Assembly: GCA_013368375.1 (NCBI GenBank)
Contig: JAACJP010000006.1
Coordinates: forward strand, 1 to 64,000
Reading direction: 5' to 3'
Origin: Tricholomella constricta
Taxonomy: Eukaryota > Basidiomycota > Agaricomycetes > Agaricales > Lyophyllaceae
Length of the DNA: 64,000 bases
Positions 59,921 through 64,000 of the stretch are shown here, piece after piece (positions within the stretch are counted from its first letter, which is position 1; each line of letters begins with the position of its first letter). The notes below the pieces were generated by a model that searched no databases, was not told where the DNA came from, and saw only the letters and a program-made list of their open reading frames with translations. The translations under genes and the position numbers were made by a program.

Positions 59921-61481
59921 ATGTCGGTCTTCAATCGAGAATTTGCACCGTCTGCCTCCGCTGCCCAGATTTTGCGCGATCAAGAGTTGGCGCGTTTATC
60001 CGAAGAAGATCGGGCGCGCGTCGCGTTCTTGGACATGCCCCGACCCGTCTCCCCTACTCCTTCTCTCCCTGGGATCGCCGTTCTCCCAGATGGGAGCGTC
60101 GGGGCCGTCCCCAGTTCTTCCCCCGTTCCTCCTACGCCCTCCTTCCCTCGACTGGTTATTCGTCTTCCGGTCAGGGCTCAGCAGATCCATCGCCCCCGTT
60201 CGACCACTCCGGAGGCCCTTTTCGAATCTTCCAGTGATCCCGTGTCGCGTCCGGCGGCGACTTCATTGTCTTGGGGGCCCCTCTTGACAGATGCGGTTCT
60301 GGCGGAGGTGATGCGTACCGCTGTGCGGGTTCCTCCCTCTTTGGCTTGGTGTGAGGCGCACGGACCGGTAAGTATCGTCTTTCGTTCACGATCGGGCTGG
60401 ATCCTTCCGCTGATTCTCTTTTTGGGCTCTTTGCTAGTGTGATCGGTGTCGGGGTCGTCATCAGTCTTGCCGTTTTCAGGAGGTTCGTCTTCGTGGGACC
60501 TTGCCCTGCGTCGATTGCCGCGCGGCGCACGCCTTGTGCTCCCTGTCGCTTGACCATGGTCTAGAGGTGGCATCTAGGGAATTGGCGATCCCCTTGGCGT
60601 GGTTGCGGACCTGTACCGAAGGTTTTTCCTTCTCCCGCACCGGCGTCGCTATGTCCTTTTCCGCTATCCGTCGTATCTTGCGTGTGGCGTCCCCCTCCTT
60701 CGACTCCTCTCTTGTCTCCGTGCCTTCTACGGAGGTCCTTTCCCTTTCTTCTTCTTCTGGGGACGAGGCCGCCGTTCGCCTTAGCCGTGCTCCGCCTGCG
60801 CGTGCTATCTTTCGTGGTACCCGAGGACAGGGTCGAAAATTAGCGTCTGTTGGTCGTGGGGGTATGCGGTCTGGTCTGCAGGGGTCTAGGGGGCGTCCTT
60901 TGCCTCGTTCCCCCTCCCTTTCTCCTGCGGCGCCGACTTCTCCTCTTTTGGTTCCTCCTTTGTCGGGCGCTACGCGTGCGGTGTCCCCCGATACGACCCC
61001 TGACGAACCTCTCTTTTTAAAGAGCTCGTCCAATTCAGTTTCGCCATTGCCAGCCCTGCAGTCCTGCCCTCCCTCCATGTTGCTGTCGTCCCCCCTCGCT
61101 ACCCCTGCTCCTTCCGTTCCTTCGCCGGAGGCGTTCCTCCGTCTCCAGCGTCTCTACGACCAGGAGGTCGCGCGTGCTCAGGCCCTTTCCTCCCAGGTCG
61201 AGCGTCTCGAGGTCGAGGGTGAACGCCACAAAGGTCGTTTTCACGGAGTCCTATCCCAACTCGCCGACGAGCGTGAACGCCTTCTTCATCTGCAGGCGCA
61301 GACATCGCGTGCCGTGGAGGTCGTCGACGTTGATCGTGACGCTGAGGTTGAGGATCTGCGGATGCAGGTTGCGGGTCTCGAGGATGAGGTAGCGGGTCTT
61401 CAGGGGCACGTCGTCCTCAGGGCCATATCCTTCCCATCGTACCAAGTAGAGCACGTGTTTCCCTCGTGTTCGGGAGTCTAG
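59921..61481 (+). CDS. Opposite-strand retrotransposon gene: Zn(II)2Cys6-like cluster plus coiled coil
   Basis: Two exons, 59921-60367 and 60438-61481, with an intron GTAAGT...GCTAG (60368-60437), encode 496 residues. A CT-rich tract ending in ATCATCTCC directly precedes the ATG, as in many fungal promoters. Residues 1-149 are Pro/Ser/Arg-rich. Exon 2 opens at Cys150 and gives C150-x2-C153-x6-C160-x12-C173-x2-C176-x6-C183 (CDRCRGRHQSC ... LPCVDCRAAHALC), the spacing of Gal4-type binuclear zinc clusters. A Ser/Pro-rich linker follows, then a coiled coil (about 381-473). The last 22 residues lie antisense to the pol chromodomain and look foreign. The protein may bind DNA or RNA, perhaps controlling the element; this is inference. 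Gene order places its promoter beside the 3' LTR. Confidence 0.7.
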
Positions 61482-64000
61482 GATTCGTTCTACTTCGTAG
61501 TGCTCCTCGCCCTCGATTTCGATTGTCTGCGGAGGTGGCTTTGATCGTCCTGGGAAGTTCTCGTGTTCGTGTTTTTCGAGTAACTTGACGTGGAACACAT
61601 TGTGAATTCCCTTCAGTGTCGGAGGTAGTTCCAGTCGATACGCGTGGCTGGAGATCTTCTGTAGGATTTTGAAGGGGCCCAGTCTCCGGTGGTCCAGCTT
61701 TTTGGAGGGGCGTTTCGTTTTGATGTTCCGGCAATCGAGCCATACCTTCGTTCCTACAGCCCAATCTGGTGTAGGGTCCCGTTTCTTGTCCGCGAATCGT
61801 TTGTAGGCTTCGTTTGCGATCTCTATCTCTTGGCGGAGGTAGTCCTGGAGGGTCCGGAGGTCTACGGCTACCTCCTGGGCTTCCTTTGCCGGTATGTCTT
61901 TTATAGAGATTGTCAGGCGGGGGTGATAACCCTTGTTCGCAAAGAAAGGAGAGACTCCCGTGGTCGAATGGGTCGTATTGTTATACGTGAATTCCGCCAG
62001 TGGGAGCTGTGTTCGCCAGTTGGTCTGGAGGTAGTTCACGTATATCCGGAGGTACTGTTCCAGTGTCTGATTTACTCGTTCCGTCTGGCCGTCGGTCTCC
62101 GGGTGATACGCGGTCGAAAGGTTCGATTTAATGTCCAGGGCTTTACACAGCGAGCTCCAGAAACGGGAGACGAAGAGGGTGCCCCTGTCCGATATGATGT
62201 CGTCGGGCAGTCCGTGCTTGGAGAAGACATGTTCCAAGAATAGTTGAGCAAGTTCCTTTGCTGTGTCCGTTGTGTGACAGGGTATGAAGATGCCTTGCTT
62301 GGTGAGGCGGCATACTACGACCAGTATGGCGTCGTACCCATCCGATTCCGGTAGTTCTACAATGTGGTCCATGGATATGGAGGCCCACGCCCTTCGCCCA
62401 ATCTGGAGTGGTTTCAATAGTCCGTATGGGCTATGGCGTGGGACCTTCGCTCTTTTACAGGTATAACAGCTTCGGACATATCGAGTGACCTCCTTCCTTA
62501 ATCCGGGCCAGAAATAAGTTCTCATGATGAGTTGTGTGGTCTTTCTGATCCCTGGATGTCTGCGCAGTTTGTGGTCGTGATGTTGCTGTAGGATGTCGAG
62601 GCATAATCTGGAATGGTCCGGTACGTAGATTCTTCCGTCGCGAAGGAGTAGTTTGCCATCATCGGATAGGGAGAACGCGGAGGTCTCATCTCCGGGTTTG
62701 GGTGCGTGTCTCTCGAAGAATTCGTCTCGGGGTGTGTTCCGGATGTTGTTTAGTAGGAGCTCCTCGTTCAGTATTAGGGCCGCGTTCAATCGTTCGGGGG
62801 GTATGATGATGCGGTTGTTGAACGAATTATGATCCTGTTCGAACCCTTTCTTGGGATACACGTCTGGCCGTCGCGTGAGGGCATCTGGTTTCGCTCCTAA
62901 TCTTCCGGGTCTGTAATTTATTTGGAAGTCGAAGTTCGCCAGGCATTCCGACCATCGTGCTTGTCTGCGACTGAGTTGCTTGGTCGTAGAGAAATACTGT
63001 AGATTGTTGTGGTCGGAGTACACTTGAATGCGGTGGGGAGATCCCTCTAGGTAGGCCCTCCATTGCTTAAACGCTTCCACGATTGCTAGGAGCTCCTTGT
63101 CATAGATGTCGTAGTTGAGCTCCGCGTCTATCATAGTTCTCGCATAGAAGGCGACAGGACATAAGTCTTGTGATGTCTCGTCAAATTGGGAGATGATCCC
63201 CGCTATGGCGAAGTCAGAAGCGTCGCACTCTAATATCACCGGTAGTTGAGGATCGAAGTGTCGTAGGATGGGTGCGGAGGAGAATGCTTTCTTCAATAGC
63301 TCGAAGACTCCTTCGCATTCGGAATCCCATTTCCAGATTGTGTCCTTTTGCATGAGTTTGTTTAACCTCTTCGTTATGCCCGAGTAATTGTCGATAAACC
63401 GCCGATAGAAGTTTGCAAAGCCTAGGAAAGATTGGAGTTCCTTGACCTTCGTCGGCCTAGGCCACTTCCGAATCGCGTCGACTTTTCCTGGGTCCATCTT
63501 TACTCCGCCGGGGGATACGATGACGCCTAGGTATTCGATCTCCGTAGTGTGAAACGTGCATTTCTCCGGTTTCGCATGAAGGTTGTGTTTCCGGAGCCTC
63601 TCGAGGACCTTCCGAACGTGTCCGTGATGTTCCTCTAAGGTCTCCGAGAAAACCAGAATGTCGTCGAGATAGATCACTACGAACACGTCGTTCATGTCGT
63701 GAAAGATGTCGTTCATGAAGTGTTGGAATGTCGCGGGTGAGTTTGTCATGCCGAAAGGCATTACCAGGTATTCGAAAAGTCCATAACGAGTGCGGAAGGC
63801 TGTCTTCCATTCGTGTCCCGGAGCTATGCGGACGTTGTTGTAGCCCACTCGGAGGTCGATCTTCGAGTATACTTTCGCTTTTTGAAGTCGGTCTATGAGG
63901 TCTCCGATCAGAGGTAGAGGGTAACGGTTCTTCTTGGTGATCCGATTTAATCCTCTATAGTCCACGCATAGCCGGAGTGATCCGTCCTTCTTCTTTGCGA
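61251..64000 (-). CDS. Gypsy pol polyprotein (RT, RNase H, integrase, truncated chromodomain), 5' partial
   Basis: The frame is open from the window edge (KKKDGSLRLCVDYRGLNR). Reverse transcriptase: YLVMPFGMTNSPATFQ and the active site VVIYLDDILVFSE. RNase H: VILECDASDFAIAGII, DIYDKELLAIVEAF and VYSDHNNLQYF. Integrase: the HHCC zinc motif (HPGIRKT ... CYTCKRAK) and the D-D-E core (SMDHIVELPE, IISDRGTLFVSRFW, AYHPETDGQTERVNQTLEQY). It ends with a GPF-like block (RRLGPFKILQKISSHAYRLE) and a chromodomain start (HYEVERILDSRTRG, YLVRWEGYGPEDD). After GPEDD the usual TWEP-type end of the chromodomain is missing. The frame instead runs about 53 codons through sequence antisense to the coiled-coil gene. 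Confidence 0.92.
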   Translation of the reverse strand, partial: AKKKDGSLRLCVDYRGLNRITKKNRYPLPLIGDLIDRLQKAKVYSKIDLRVGYNNVRIAPGHEWKTAFRTRYGLFEYLVMPFGMTNSPATFQHFMNDIFHDMNDVFVVIYLDDILVFSETLEEHHGHVRKVLERLRKHNLHAKPEKCTFHTTEIEYLGVIVSPGGVKMDPGKVDAIRKWPRPTKVKELQSFLGFANFYRRFIDNYSGITKRLNKLMQKDTIWKWDSECEGVFELLKKAFSSAPILRHFDPQLPVILECDASDFAIAGIISQFDETSQDLCPVAFYARTMIDAELNYDIYDKELLAIVEAFKQWRAYLEGSPHRIQVYSDHNNLQYFSTTKQLSRRQARWSECLANFDFQINYRPGRLGAKPDALTRRPDVYPKKGFEQDHNSFNNRIIIPPERLNAALILNEELLLNNIRNTPRDEFFERHAPKPGDETSAFSLSDDGKLLLRDGRIYVPDHSRLCLDILQQHHDHKLRRHPGIRKTTQLIMRTYFWPGLRKEVTRYVRSCYTCKRAKVPRHSPYGLLKPLQIGRRAWASISMDHIVELPESDGYDAILVVVCRLTKQGIFIPCHTTDTAKELAQLFLEHVFSKHGLPDDIISDRGTLFVSRFWSSLCKALDIKSNLSTAYHPETDGQTERVNQTLEQYLRIYVNYLQTNWRTQLPLAEFTYNNTTHSTTGVSPFFANKGYHPRLTISIKDIPAKEAQEVAVDLRTLQDYLRQEIEIANEAYKRFADKKRDPTPDWAVGTKVWLDCRNIKTKRPSKKLDHRRLGPFKILQKISSHAYRLELPPTLKGIHNVFHVKLLEKHEHENFPGRSKPPPQTIEIEGEEHYEVERILDSRTRGKHVLYLVRWEGYGPEDDVPLKTRYLILETRNLHPQILNLSVTINVDDLHGTRCLRLQMKKAFTLVGELG

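Larger units (their letters stand above)
59351..64000 (-). mobile_element. Ty3/Gypsy LTR retrotransposon (3' part) with an opposite-strand extra gene
   Basis: From right to left: pol (reverse transcriptase, RNase H, integrase, partial chromodomain), then an opposite-strand gene, a polypurine tract and the 3' LTR. Gag, protease and the 5' LTR lie beyond the right edge. Pol is open throughout the part seen, suggesting recent insertion. A rearranged end of pol, described separately, means this copy may not be fully functional. Confidence 0.85.

Overview
The window comes from a filamentous basidiomycete, most likely a mushroom-forming agaricomycete. Genes lie close together on both strands and carry many introns of about 40-60 nt with GT-AG ends and GC content near 50%. 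The conserved proteins are of fungal type: a MOZART1-type Mzt1, a Bud6/Aip3, a Zds protein, a mitochondrial class 2 dihydroorotate dehydrogenase and a Zap1-like zinc-finger factor. Exon joins were read by eye from splice sites, frame and recalled family conservation. No search or alignment was run, and spans cover exons plus introns.

Layout. 1-830 holds the 3' end of an LRR-like protein. 0.9-18.3 kb is a housekeeping block: COQ6 (ubiquinone), SEC6 (exocyst), QNS1 (NAD synthetase), ACC1 (acetyl-CoA carboxylase) and ARPC2 (Arp2/3 complex). 18.3-21.4 kb is poor in clear genes and holds one unrecognised, perhaps decayed, multi-exon gene. 21.4-25.7 kb has a ZDS-family regulator, a 77-residue MZT1 gene and TMA16. 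25.9-30.2 kb has an FAD-dependent phenol-hydroxylase-type monooxygenase, a decayed paralogue of it, and a cytidylyltransferase-like protein whose HxGH motif has become NAGN. 30.4-36.4 kb is a non-LTR retrotransposon with an intact 1285-residue ORF2 and a frameshifted ORF1. 36.6-42.5 kb has a Zap1-like factor, an LRR protein, a GH16 pseudogene and mitoribosomal protein uL23m. 42.6-58.3 kb has a Dcr2-type phosphatase, BUD6, an unresolved 1.5 kb stretch, a membrane glycosyltransferase-like protein, a secreted protein with two CBM19-like repeats, a MITE-like inverted repeat, a BTB/POZ protein and URA9. From about 59.35 kb to the end lies a Ty3/Gypsy retrotransposon on the minus strand.

The most interesting item is in the Gypsy element. 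Between pol and the 3' LTR it carries an opposite-strand, spliced 496-codon gene. Its second exon opens with six cysteines in the spacing of a Gal4-type Zn(II)2Cys6 cluster, followed by a coiled coil. Other notable points are the lost catalytic histidines in the cytidylyltransferase-like protein, an RNase H domain placed before the reverse transcriptase in the LINE, and a CACGTG box close to the start codons in six housekeeping promoter regions.
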